Below are positions 1-9,700 of a DNA stretch of 64,000 nt, in pieces. Below the pieces are notes generated by a model. The model saw only the letters and a program-made list of their open reading frames with translations. It did no database searches and had not been told where the DNA came from. Within the stretch, counting starts at the first letter, position 1. Each line of letters starts with the position of its first letter. This stretch comes from CAYNST01 sp964434105 (lineage in GTDB: Bacteria > Pseudomonadota > Gammaproteobacteria > Pseudomonadales > Cellvibrionaceae). The stretch lies in contig CAYSTJ010000011.1 of assembly GCA_964434105.1 (NCBI GenBank), forward strand, positions 27,967 through 91,966. The letters run 5' to 3'. The position numbers were made by a program, and so were the translations under genes.

Positions 1-1124
1 TCAATGAGGAGCTGGGGGCGGTTCTGCAGGTGCGCAGGGCGGATCTTGACCGTGTCAAAGCGGTTTTTGCCAACGGTGGCTTTTCCGGCGACCTGCACGT
101 GCTGGGGCAGCCCCACCAGGAGCAAACCTTGCGAATTGTCCGGGGTGAACAGGTATTGATTCAGGCCTCCCGCAGTGCCCTGCAGCAAAAGTGGGCGTCG
201 GTCAGTTATCAGATGCAGTCATTGCGTGACAACACCGAGTGCGCCCGGCAGGAATATGAAACGATAGTCGCCGAAGACCCCGGTCTGAGCGTGCATCTAA
301 CCTTTGATCAGGACGAGGATATCTGCGCACCGTTTATCGGCCGGGGTAGCAGACCGCGGGTAGCGATTCTGCGGGAACAGGGCGTTAATGGTCAGGTCGA
401 GATGGCGGCGGCATTCCATCGGGCAGGGTTTGAGCCGGTCGATGTTCATATGAGTGACATTCTGGCCGGTCGGTACACGCTGGGCGACTTCAAGGGGTTA
501 GCCGCCTGTGGCGGATTTTCCTACGGCGATGTACTGGGGGCCGGTGAAGGCTGGGCCAAGACCATATTGTTCAATCCGACGGCTCGCGACCAGTTTCAAC
601 AGTTTTTCAGCCGTAGGGACACCTTCAGCCTCGGCGTATGTAATGGTTGCCAGATGCTGTCCAATCTGAAAGACCTGATCCCCGGGGCCGAACACTGGCC
701 CCGTTTTGTACGCAATACGTCCGAGCAGTTTGAGGCGCGGGTTTCTCTGGTCAGAATTGAAAAGTCACCGTCGGTGTTACTGGCGGGAATGGCCGGTTCC
801 CATATGCCGGTCGCGGTCGCGCACGGCGAGGGGCAGGCCGAATTCAGCGATGCCTCAGCGCGCAATGCCTGCCACACCAGTGGCCTGGTGTCGATTCGCT
901 ACATTGATAACAGGCTGGAGGTCGCCAGTCGGTATCCGGCCAATCCAAATGGCTCCCCTCACGGGATAACAGGCATTACCAGTCGTGACGGTCGGGCGAC
1001 CATTCTGATGCCGCACCCGGAACGGGTATTCCGTGCGGTCACCAACTCATGGAAGCCGGATAACTGGACAGAGGACGGCGCCTGGATGCGTCTTTTCCGA
1101 AATGCCCGGGTATTTGTAAACTGA
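1..1124 (+). CDS. purL: Phosphoribosylformylglycinamidine synthase, C-terminal part (gene cut by window edge)
   Basis: This enzyme converts FGAR, glutamine and ATP to FGAM in cytosolic purine synthesis. Only the last ~370 residues are present; the reading frame is open to the window edge, so the gene starts upstream. What remains is the end of the synthetase part followed by the class I glutamine amidotransferase domain: the nucleophile-cysteine motif GVCNGCQML, the FSYGDVLGAGEGWAK stretch and the PHPERVF motif with the catalytic histidine are all visible. This matches the large single-chain PurL of gammaproteobacteria (about 1,300 residues). The gene ends 41 bases before the convergent GNAT/C39 gene; no clear terminator is visible between them. 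Confidence 0.97.
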   Translation, partial: NEELGAVLQVRRADLDRVKAVFANGGFSGDLHVLGQPHQEQTLRIVRGEQVLIQASRSALQQKWASVSYQMQSLRDNTECARQEYETIVAEDPGLSVHLTFDQDEDICAPFIGRGSRPRVAILREQGVNGQVEMAAAFHRAGFEPVDVHMSDILAGRYTLGDFKGLAACGGFSYGDVLGAGEGWAKTILFNPTARDQFQQFFSRRDTFSLGVCNGCQMLSNLKDLIPGAEHWPRFVRNTSEQFEARVSLVRIEKSPSVLLAGMAGSHMPVAVAHGEGQAEFSDASARNACHTSGLVSIRYIDNRLEVASRYPANPNGSPHGITGITSRDGRATILMPHPERVFRAVTNSWKPDNWTEDGAWMRLFRNARVFVN

Positions 1125-1164
1125 TCAGCGTGTAAGCGCCGAAACGCCATGCCGTGACCGTGAC

Positions 1165-2259
1165 CTATGCCGCGGCAATCAATACGGCTGCGCGGTACTG
1201 GTTTTTGCCATAGCGGATCATTTTGGAAAACTCGGTCAGCGGCACCGGCACATAGATCGCGTCAACCGGTGTTTTCCACTCCTTGTCATCGACCTCCGGG
1301 TCGTTGATATAGGCGTAGGTATCATCCATGTTGACCAGCCAGATCCAGTGCGGCTCTTTGTTCCGATTGAGGCGGTAGGTGCTGATGAGCATGATGATCT
1401 GTTCACCCTTGCGTAGCGCATTGCGGATCGCCGGGATACCCTTTGGGAACTTCTCGATCTTGATTTTCTGGCGGGCGGTCTGGCGGATGAACTCCTGATG
1501 TATCAGTTGTATCACCGATTTCTTTTCGGCATTGCGCACGCTGTCAAGGAAGGGAGCCTCCTGGTGGGAAACCCATAAGCGCGCCCGATATCCTCGCCGG
1601 CGCGCCGCCAGAGCCAGACCAAAGGGCGAGGTGCCGCCGTGGCCCGTGGTCATGAAGATGGTTGTGGCTTCACGCCAGATATTCAGTTCTTCAATCTGAT
1701 GGTACGGCTGGTCCGGATTGACATTGCGGGCTGCCATCAGCATCGCGGCCGGTCCGCAGGTAAAATCGGTGGTCTGGGCATAATAGGGTAGATGGGCCGG
1801 TTTGGGTTTCACGATTTGCAGGCGCTTTTCCATGCGAATCCCGTCGTGGCCGCTTTCGTAATAGTGGTGCAGTTTGCGTATTGCTTCGTACCCCATCGAT
1901 AGATACAGTTGCAGCGCGCTTTGATTGTCGACGGCTACCTCGAGACGGATAAACAACGCGTTATGCGTTCTTGCCGACTCTTCCAGGGCTTCCATGATTT
2001 TGCGACCCAGTCCCTGTCCCCGTGTAGCAGGATCGACTGCCAGTGAATATATGCGGGCCAGGGATGTGCCGCGATGAAACAGGACGAGGCCGTAGGCCGC
2101 TATCGGTTCACCTGTTACCCAGATCTCCGCCTGACTGCGTGTGAGAAAATATCGGAAGCTGCGGCTACTCAACCGGTCACTGTTAAAGCACAGGTTTTCA
2201 AGTTGGGTCAACGCGGGCAAATCATTTAAAGTCGCCCGTCGCGGCTGCGTCTGGCTCAT
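1165..2259 (-). CDS. GNAT acetyltransferase fused to a C39-like peptidase domain
   Basis: Two domains in one 364-residue cytosolic protein (no signal peptide). Residues ~5-145 are a GNAT N-acetyltransferase with the acetyl-CoA loop in RGQGLGRKIM. Residues ~155-364 resemble the C39-like cysteine peptidase family (formerly DUF3335): Cys168 in TDFTCGPAAM, His304 in KEPHWIWL and Asp320 in YINDPE form a plausible Cys-His-Asp triad. The start at 2259 (MSQTQPRR) was chosen over an in-frame ATG five codons upstream; either is possible. The gene is divergent from a RimK-type ligase with about 155 bases between. The two families often sit together (recalled, not checked here), suggesting that one makes and the other trims or acetylates an amino-acid or peptide conjugate. 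Substrate unknown. Confidence 0.85.
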   Translation of the reverse strand: MSQTQPRRATLNDLPALTQLENLCFNSDRLSSRSFRYFLTRSQAEIWVTGEPIAAYGLVLFHRGTSLARIYSLAVDPATRGQGLGRKIMEALEESARTHNALFIRLEVAVDNQSALQLYLSMGYEAIRKLHHYYESGHDGIRMEKRLQIVKPKPAHLPYYAQTTDFTCGPAAMLMAARNVNPDQPYHQIEELNIWREATTIFMTTGHGGTSPFGLALAARRRGYRARLWVSHQEAPFLDSVRNAEKKSVIQLIHQEFIRQTARQKIKIEKFPKGIPAIRNALRKGEQIIMLISTYRLNRNKEPHWIWLVNMDDTYAYINDPEVDDKEWKTPVDAIYVPVPLTEFSKMIRYGKNQYRAAVLIAAA

Positions 2260-2415
2260 GGTCCGCAGGTCCACAGGGCCTTGCGACCGGCGAGGCGCAA
2301 CACACGGCCCGTCGATTTTTGATCGCGGGTGCTGGTGCGAATACTGCTATACTTTTCATCGAACTTCGCCATATGCCTTTGTACCCGTCACTCTTGTTCA
2401 GGACCCACCACTTGT

Positions 2416-3861
2416 ATGACCCAGTTAAAAATCCTGATTGAAAACCGTTCCGACTGGGCCGCATTTTACCCGTCAGAAGATGTTTTGCTGGCAAAGGATT
2501 ATCTGGCCGAACCGCCGGCGCAGGAGCGTTATAAGGTCATCAATCTGTGTCGACAGTACAGCTATCTTAGCACTGGTTATTATTGTTCGCTGCTGGCGGA
2601 GGCGCGCTCGCATCAGGTCATTCCGTCGGTAAAGCATCTGCAGGACCTGTCTCGACGGATCTGGCTCGGCGTGCTGAACGTCGATATCCAGAAACAGTTG
2701 ACCGCGGTTGCAGGCGATCGGACAGAGTACCAAATCTGGATTTACTTTGGTATGACGGGCGAGTCTGCACTGAGCGAGCTGGCCCGCCAGATTTTTGAAC
2801 AGTTTCCTATACCCATCCTGAAAGTGACTTTTCAGTTCAAAGGCATTTGGCGTCTGTCGTCGCTGGAGGCCGGCGCGCTCAATCAGCTGACCGAAGCCCA
2901 GCAAACCGATTTCGCCAATGCGCTGGACAATTATAGCCATCTGATCTGGCGTAAACCCAAGACCCGCAAGAATCACCGTTACGATATGGCAATTCTGGTC
3001 GACCCGGACGAACCGTTTCCGCCCAGCAACGCGGTGGCGCTCAAACGTTTCATCAAGGCAGCCAGCAAGCAGGGCATTCTGGCGGAAACCATTACCCGCA
3101 AGGACCTGGGCAAGCTATCGGAATACGATGCGCTGTTTATCCGGGCCACCACCTCGGTTAACCATTACACCTATAAGTTTGCACGCCTGGCGCAGGCCGA
3201 GGGGCTGGTGGTGATGGATGATCCCGATTCAATCCTCCGCTGCGCCAACAAAATTTATCTCGCGCAATTGTTGCAGACACAGCGCTTGCCCACGCCAAAA
3301 ACACGCATTCTGACCCGCAGTGATCTGAACCGGGAAGATGCGTTAATCGAGGAACTCGGGCTGCCGATCGTGCTGAAGATTCCGGACGGCTCGTTCTCGG
3401 TGGGCGTCAACAAGGTCAAGTCGAAGGAAGAGCTTGATCTGCATATGAAGGAAATGTTTAAAAGTAGCGCACTGATACTGGCACAGGCCTATGTCTATAC
3501 CGAATTCGACTGGCGTATCGGCGTATTGAACAATCAGGCGTTGTATGCCTGCCGCTATTACATGGCGAAGAACCACTGGCAAATCTATAACCACTCCGGT
3601 AAAAGCAACAAGGTTGGCGGCTTCGATGCATTGCCCACCTTTGAAGTTCCGAAACCGGTATTGAAAGCAGCGCTGTCAGCGACCAAACATATTGGAAACG
3701 GATTGTATGGCGTTGACCTGAAGCAAAAAGGTAACGAGGTCTATCTTATTGAAGTCAATGATAATCCGTCCATTGAGTCGTCGGTCGAGGACAAGTTTCT
3801 GGAAGGCGAGTTATACGACGCCATAATGGGAGAATTCAGAAAGCGGCTGGACAGAAATTGA
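2416..3861 (+). CDS. RimK-family ATP-grasp ligase with N-terminal RLAN-type domain
   Basis: A 481-residue predicted ATP-dependent carboxylate-amine ligase. The N-terminal ~200 residues match the RimK-like ATP-grasp N-terminal (RLAN) type, with the start MTQLKILIENRSDW. The rest is an ATP-grasp fold: a pre-ATP-grasp region around YDMAILVDPDEPFPPSN, the lysine strand LPIVLKIPDGSFSVGVNKV, and the metal/ATP end motif LIEVNDNPSIES. It is clearly longer than E. coli RimK (300 residues), so modification of ribosomal protein S6 should not be assumed. The start at 2416 follows homology; an open extension to 2329 is probably leader. It is divergent from the GNAT/C39 gene, and the shared upstream region of ~155 bases likely holds both promoters. 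Confidence 0.85.
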   Translation: MTQLKILIENRSDWAAFYPSEDVLLAKDYLAEPPAQERYKVINLCRQYSYLSTGYYCSLLAEARSHQVIPSVKHLQDLSRRIWLGVLNVDIQKQLTAVAGDRTEYQIWIYFGMTGESALSELARQIFEQFPIPILKVTFQFKGIWRLSSLEAGALNQLTEAQQTDFANALDNYSHLIWRKPKTRKNHRYDMAILVDPDEPFPPSNAVALKRFIKAASKQGILAETITRKDLGKLSEYDALFIRATTSVNHYTYKFARLAQAEGLVVMDDPDSILRCANKIYLAQLLQTQRLPTPKTRILTRSDLNREDALIEELGLPIVLKIPDGSFSVGVNKVKSKEELDLHMKEMFKSSALILAQAYVYTEFDWRIGVLNNQALYACRYYMAKNHWQIYNHSGKSNKVGGFDALPTFEVPKPVLKAALSATKHIGNGLYGVDLKQKGNEVYLIEVNDNPSIESSVEDKFLEGELYDAIMGEFRKRLDRN

Positions 3862-3911
3862 TACGCCTGGCCGGTTGGTAACCTGTCGGTCTGCCGGATT
3901 GGCTGTCGCGC

Positions 3912-6440
3912 CTATTCTGTACCTGACCGGCGTTTGGTCAGGCGCGTGGGCTGCGCCGTCAGCGGGTCATCAGGCCAGGGGTGTCGGGGATAGCGACCTT
4001 TCATTTCTTTTTTGACGGCGGTATAGCCGGTTCGCCAGAAATTCTCCAGATCGCGGGTGATTTGCAGTGGACGACCGGCGGGCGACAGCAGGTGTACCAG
4101 GAGAGCAATCTGACCACGCCCGATGCTGGGCGTCGCCCGACAACCAAACATTTCCTGAAGCTTTACCGCAAGCACCGGCGGATCGGACCGATAATCAATG
4201 GTGACGGTTCTCCCGGAAGGGACGACAATGGCGGCAGGCGCCCATTCGTTCAGCTTTTGTGGCAGTGGCCAGGGCATTAATGCCTCCAGCAGTGGCCCAG
4301 GCCGTAATTTTCGCAGGTCAGACAGGCTGCCGACCGCATCGAGATGCGGTGCCAGCCATGCCTCCAGATCCTGCAGCAGCGCGGGGTCGGACAGATCGGG
4401 CCAGTCGGGTAAATCTTTCTCCGTGATGCAGTACTGCCGAAGGCACATCACCCGGGCGCGCCATTGCACCTCCGCTTCGGTCCAGTGAAGCCGGCCGAGA
4501 CCCTGTTGCCGCAACATGCTCAGCAGGCTTTGTTTGCGCAGGCTGGCAGGTACTTCCGTCAATTGCGTGCGGCGCAGCACAATAGCGCCGCAGCGGATCT
4601 GTTGTTCGGCGACAAAGCGGCCTTTTTCATCGCTCCATTCGGCAAGTGTGTGTGAAGACAGGAGGGGTGCCAGGGCGCTTTCAAATAAGCGGGCATTCAG
4701 CGACGCGGCCGCATAAATACGGTCGTCGGTTTGTGCAGTGGCGCCGCTAACATCTGCCACCACCAGCCATTCATGTTTGCATAACGGCGCATCTGGCGGG
4801 AGTCTGGCGGCGCGCCCGTTACTGAGCAAATAAAGGCAATGGCCGGCTGCGCGTTGACGGGCGATCCGGTCGGGATAGGCACAGGCCAGCAGAAAACCGG
4901 TAATACCGGACATTGTCATGGGGGCAACCGGGTGAATGCCGGCAGTCAGTTCGCGGTATACCCGGGTCTGGCGGCGAACACGATCCATCCATTGAGACGA
5001 AGGCAGCGTCTCGAATTGCTCGGCAACACGTTCCAGATCGACGATATCACCCGGACGGCCAGGCTCCGACAACGCAGCGGCCAGCCGACAGGCCTGGCTA
5101 TTCAGGCCGGCCTGTGCGCCGCGAATCATCATGTGTGCCAGACGGGGATGGACCGGCAGGTTGACCAGCAGATTGCCATGAGCCGTCAACCGGTGGCCCT
5201 GACGTGCGGGCTCTATCGCCTGAAGCGCCAGTAACAGGTTCAGTGCCGCCTGCCAGGCTGGAGCCGGTGGCGGAGTCAGCCAGGCCAGTTCGTCCGGCTG
5301 ATTGATTCCCCAGCTCAGCAGTTGCAGCACCAGTGGTGCAAGATCCGCCTGTTCAATTTCAGCCTTGTTGAACGGTATCAGCGGTTGATCCGATGACCAC
5401 AGGCGATAACAGTGCCCCGCTGCGGTGCGACCGGCCCGGCCTGCTCGCTGGTCTGCTGATGCACGTGAGATCCGCACAGTGTTCAGACGGGTGAGTCCGG
5501 TGCGTCCATCGAATACCGGTTCCCGCCTGAAGCCGCTGTCAATGACGACGGTGACACCTTCTATGGTCAGGCTGGTTTCAGCGATATCAGTCGCCAGGAC
5601 AATCTTTCGTCTGAATATCCCGTCGGCCGAAAGTGGTGCCAGCGCGCTCTGTTGGGCGGTCAGATCCAGGCTGCCGTGCAGGCGAAGTACGAGTGTATCG
5701 GAAGGTGCGTCGCTCTGCAGACGGCTAAAGAGCTGATTAATATCCCCCTGGCCGGGTAAAAACACGAGGATATTGCCGCTGTGGTGATGCGCGGCCTGCA
5801 TGATAGCGGTATGCGCCTGGCGCGGAAGATCCGTGCGCAGCTGTGACTGGCCGTAATGCATTGCGACTGGCCAGGCTCTGCCGGGACTGTTGATAACCGG
5901 CGCGTCGCCGAGATAGGGGGCAACCTGCCCGGTATCCAGTGTGGCGGACATAACGATGATTTTAAGCGGGTCCCCAGCGTCGCGGAACAGAGCGCGGCCC
6001 TGCAGCGCAAGCGCCAGACCGGTGTCCGAATCCAGTCCTCTTTCATGAAATTCGTCAAAAACCAGTACACCATAATCCTCCAGAGCAGGATCATGCCGCA
6101 TCAGGCGCAGCAACACGCCGCCGGTGACCACTTCCAGACGGGTATTTCTGCCGACATCTGTGCGCTGGCGCATACGCAGACCGACGGTCTCCCCAACCGT
6201 TTCGCCCAGCAGGTGCGCCATGTGGGCGGCGACCGCCTGGGCGGCTACCCGTCGTGGCTCCAGCAGCAAGATCTTTTTGCTGGTAATACGGTTGTTCAGG
6301 ATAGCGAGTGGCACGCCTGTGGTTTTACCGGCGCCAGGGGGTGCGACGAGTACCAGTTCATCACGCTGCTTCAGGGCAAAAACAATATCAGGCAGGACCT
6401 GAGTGATGGGTAACGGGTTAGCTTTGGTGCTGGAGTTCAT
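3912..6440 (-). CDS. hrpB: ATP-dependent helicase HrpB
   Basis: DExH-box RNA/DNA helicase of 842 residues, close to the usual HrpB length. Visible motifs: Walker A APPGAGKTT (Lys39), DEFHERGLDSD (DEFH at ~129), SATLDT, AETSLTI, and motif VI QRAGRAGRTAAGHCYRLW. A helicase-associated domain and the HrpB-specific C-terminal region follow. The start at 6440 (MNSSTKAN) was chosen because HrpB proteins begin shortly before the motif I region; the frame stays open to 6503. The physiological role in bacteria is poorly known; a non-essential role in RNA metabolism is the usual assumption. It converges with the RimK-like gene 50 bases away. Confidence 0.95.
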   Translation of the reverse strand: MNSSTKANPLPITQVLPDIVFALKQRDELVLVAPPGAGKTTGVPLAILNNRITSKKILLLEPRRVAAQAVAAHMAHLLGETVGETVGLRMRQRTDVGRNTRLEVVTGGVLLRLMRHDPALEDYGVLVFDEFHERGLDSDTGLALALQGRALFRDAGDPLKIIVMSATLDTGQVAPYLGDAPVINSPGRAWPVAMHYGQSQLRTDLPRQAHTAIMQAAHHHSGNILVFLPGQGDINQLFSRLQSDAPSDTLVLRLHGSLDLTAQQSALAPLSADGIFRRKIVLATDIAETSLTIEGVTVVIDSGFRREPVFDGRTGLTRLNTVRISRASADQRAGRAGRTAAGHCYRLWSSDQPLIPFNKAEIEQADLAPLVLQLLSWGINQPDELAWLTPPPAPAWQAALNLLLALQAIEPARQGHRLTAHGNLLVNLPVHPRLAHMMIRGAQAGLNSQACRLAAALSEPGRPGDIVDLERVAEQFETLPSSQWMDRVRRQTRVYRELTAGIHPVAPMTMSGITGFLLACAYPDRIARQRAAGHCLYLLSNGRAARLPPDAPLCKHEWLVVADVSGATAQTDDRIYAAASLNARLFESALAPLLSSHTLAEWSDEKGRFVAEQQIRCGAIVLRRTQLTEVPASLRKQSLLSMLRQQGLGRLHWTEAEVQWRARVMCLRQYCITEKDLPDWPDLSDPALLQDLEAWLAPHLDAVGSLSDLRKLRPGPLLEALMPWPLPQKLNEWAPAAIVVPSGRTVTIDYRSDPPVLAVKLQEMFGCRATPSIGRGQIALLVHLLSPAGRPLQITRDLENFWRTGYTAVKKEMKGRYPRHPWPDDPLTAQPTRLTKRRSGTE

Positions 6441-6775
6441 GGTTTTTGCGGCAGGAAGTGCATGGAATATGCTGTTGGTGTTCTGGTCTCTGGTTTGCGG
6501 CAATCAACCGGAGATAGTGTCGATTTTTCAGTAATCATGCCGTATTCTTGTGCGCAGCTGATCGGCCTGGGTGATAGCCATCGCGGTGCTGACAAACGTG
6601 TGCTGCCCTCAATAGGTAAACCTGTAATTCCGGAAACCCGGCAAAACAGGGCGGTTTACCCGTAAGCTGCCAGTAATCGGTGGCGAAGCCAGTGTAGTCA
6701 GCTTTTCAGTATGGGGTCAAGGCACCAGAAACAATCTGGTATTCATTAATTCAGGCGAAGGCGGGAACGGACCGT
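6441..6775. other. Intergenic region between hrpB and the sensor kinase, with an inverted repeat
   Basis: No credible gene. This 335-base divergent region should contain the promoters of hrpB and of the sensor kinase. It holds an inverted repeat, GGTAAACC at 6615-6622 and GGTTTACC at 6653-6660, which extends inward (TGT/ACA) with a small bulge. No T-run follows, so it looks more like an operator or leader structure than a terminator. Confidence 0.4.
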
Positions 6776-9700
6776 GTGGATCAAAACCGGGGGCATAACC
6801 TGAGGCAGTTCGTCAGTGGGTTAAAAGCGCGGCAGTTATTTGTTCGCGCAACATTGATGCTGATCATGGCAATAGGCGTCTTTGCGTCGGCGGAAGAGAA
6901 GTTCCAGCCAGCCAATCTGGCTTTCCGTCACGTACTGCCGGACCAGCTTGAATCGATCGGTCTGGTTACCTCCATTGTTCAGGATCGACAGGGCTTTATA
7001 TGGATTGGCGGGATAAACGGCCTCGCGCGCTACGATGGCTACGCGCTGACAATATTCCGGCACGAGCCGGGCAAGCCAGGCAGTCTGAGTCACAGTTATA
7101 TCAATCAGATCCTGATTACCCGGGACGGGTCCATGTGGGTCGCCACCCGGCGGGGGTTGAACCTGTTTGACCGCGATACCGAGACCTTCCGTGTTTTTAT
7201 GCATCAGGCCGAGTCGCCTTACGGTTTAAGTGTCAACGATGCTCGCCAGATCTTTGAAGACAGCGAGGGACGCCTTTGGCTGGGAACCCGGGGCGGGCTG
7301 AATCTGTTCTATCGGGAAACGGGCGAATTTACCCGGTACTATTACGCGTCATACCCCGAAGACGCCGGTGACAGCACGATCAATGCGATCGCGGAAGATG
7401 CCGGCGGCCTTCTGTGGCTTGGCAATCAAACTGGCGGACTGACGAGTTTCGATCCGCGGCAGAACCAGTTTCGCCATTTTCGTCATCAACCCGATCAGAC
7501 GAATTCGCTCAGCCATAATGACGTGCGGGCACTGTTTGTGGACAGCAACAACCGGCTTTGGATTGGCACCTATGGTGGCGGGCTGAATGTACTGTCCGAC
7601 GACAGACAGACGTTCCAGCGGTATCCGGTTAACCAGCCGGATCGTGATGGCACCGTCTGGGCAATATCACAGGATCGGTCGGGCCGGATTTGGGTAGGGC
7701 ATGGTAACGGTCTGTATGTCATTGGCAAAGACGGATCGAAACAGGAATTCGTGTATCAGGAGAACCGGCAGGTGGGGCTGGGGAACCCGGTCGTGCGGAC
7801 GCTGTTTGAGGACCGGGCCGGCGAACTCTGGCTCGGCTTTTTCCCGTCCGGCGTCGATATCCTGGATCGTCAGGCGTCGGTTTTTCACAATTATCTGTCC
7901 AGTAGCCAGGATGCCACCACGATTAGCGGGGGGGGAATTCTGGGTGTCATGGAGGATGTGCAGGGCCGGCTCTGGGTAGGGGCCGGTGGCGGCCTCAGCC
8001 GCTTTGATGTGCAGCGCAGAAACATTACCAATTTCCGCCACCAGCCGGCGAATCCAGACAGTTTGAGCGGGGATACGGTGCTGTCACTGGCTCAGGACCG
8101 GGACAACAGTATCTGGCTGGGCATCTGGTCGCACGGATTGAACCGGTACGATCCCGAGACCGGGGTATTCAGTCGTTATCCGGCCGACAAACCCGGCGAA
8201 GGTCGTCTGATTGGCAAAGAGCCCTGGGGTATGGTGGTGGATCAGGAGGGAACCCTGTGGGTGGCTACCGAGAAAGGGCTGAACCGGTTTAATCGTGACA
8301 GTGACGACTTTACCTATTTTGTGCCGACCTCGGCGCAAATGGATGGCGATGCGGCGTTATCGTCGCGTGCGGTTTTCGAGGATTCCCACGGTCAGCTCTG
8401 GATTGGCACGGTTCGCGGCCTGTATCTGTTTAATCGCGACACCGGTGATTTTCAGCGCTATCGCCATGTAGTCGGTGACCCGTCGACATTATCCAATGAT
8501 TATGTCAAAGCCATTTTTGAGGACTCGAAGGGCAATTTGTGGCTGGGCACCCACGGTGGTGGTCTGAACCGCATGGATACGGCCTCCGGCCGGTTTGAAC
8601 ATTACACGAGACGGGACGGTTTGCCCGACGATGTGATCACCGGCATTACCGAAGATGGCGAGGGGCTGCTCTGGTTGGCGACACATAACGGGCTGGTGCG
8701 ATTCGATCCGGATAACCAGGCGGTGCGGGTGCTGGACCAGCATCACGGACTGCCGGGGAATCTCTACAACCGCAATGCCCTGATCAGGACTGAACGGGGC
8801 GAGCTGGTCGTCGGCAGCAGCAAAGGGCTAACCATTTTTGATCCGGGCGAGTTGCGGTTCAGCCAGTATATTCCGCCGGTGACCATGACCGACTTCAAGA
8901 TCTTTAATCAGGCGGTGGACATTTCACCGCAGTCACCCCTGCCCAAAGCCGTCAGCCAGGTCGACCTGATTGAACTCAATCATTCGCAATCGGTATTTTC
9001 GCTGGGCTATGCGGCGTTGAACTACCGAGCCCCCGAGGAAACACGGTATGCCTACCGCCTGGAAGGCTTTGACCAGGACTGGCAATACGTTGGCGACCGG
9101 CGCATGGCCACGTACACCAACCTCGATCCGGGCAGCTACCTGTTTCGCGTCAAGGCATCGAACAGCGAGGGTGTCTGGAACGAGGAGGGTGTGCGTGTCC
9201 GTGTCGTGGTAAAACCGCCAATCTGGCGCACCTGGTGGGCGTGGTTGCTGTATGCGGTGGTTCTGGTTCTGATCGCGCTGCTCGTGCTGCAGGCATTTAT
9301 CCGACGTCAGGCATTTGAACGCGAACACATGTTGAACCAGCGTCTGCGCGATCTCGATAAACTAAAAGATGAATTTCTCGCCAATACCTCCCACGAATTG
9401 CGTACGCCTCTCAATGGCATTATTGGATTGTCGCAGTCTTTGCTGGACGGGGTGGCCGGACCGGTACCGCCCGCCATGGTCAAACATCTGGAGCTGATCG
9501 CTTTCAGCGGTCAGCGACTGGCCAATCTGGTCAATGATATTCTGGATTTTTCCAAGCTGAAAACCCATGGTCTGGAGCTCAACAAAAAGCCGATGGACGT
9601 CCAGGCGTTTGTAGAATTTATGCTGAATATGACGCGGCCGCTGGCTACCGGCAAACCGCTGGAGCTGATCAATGCCGTGCCGGATAACCTTCCGCCGGTG

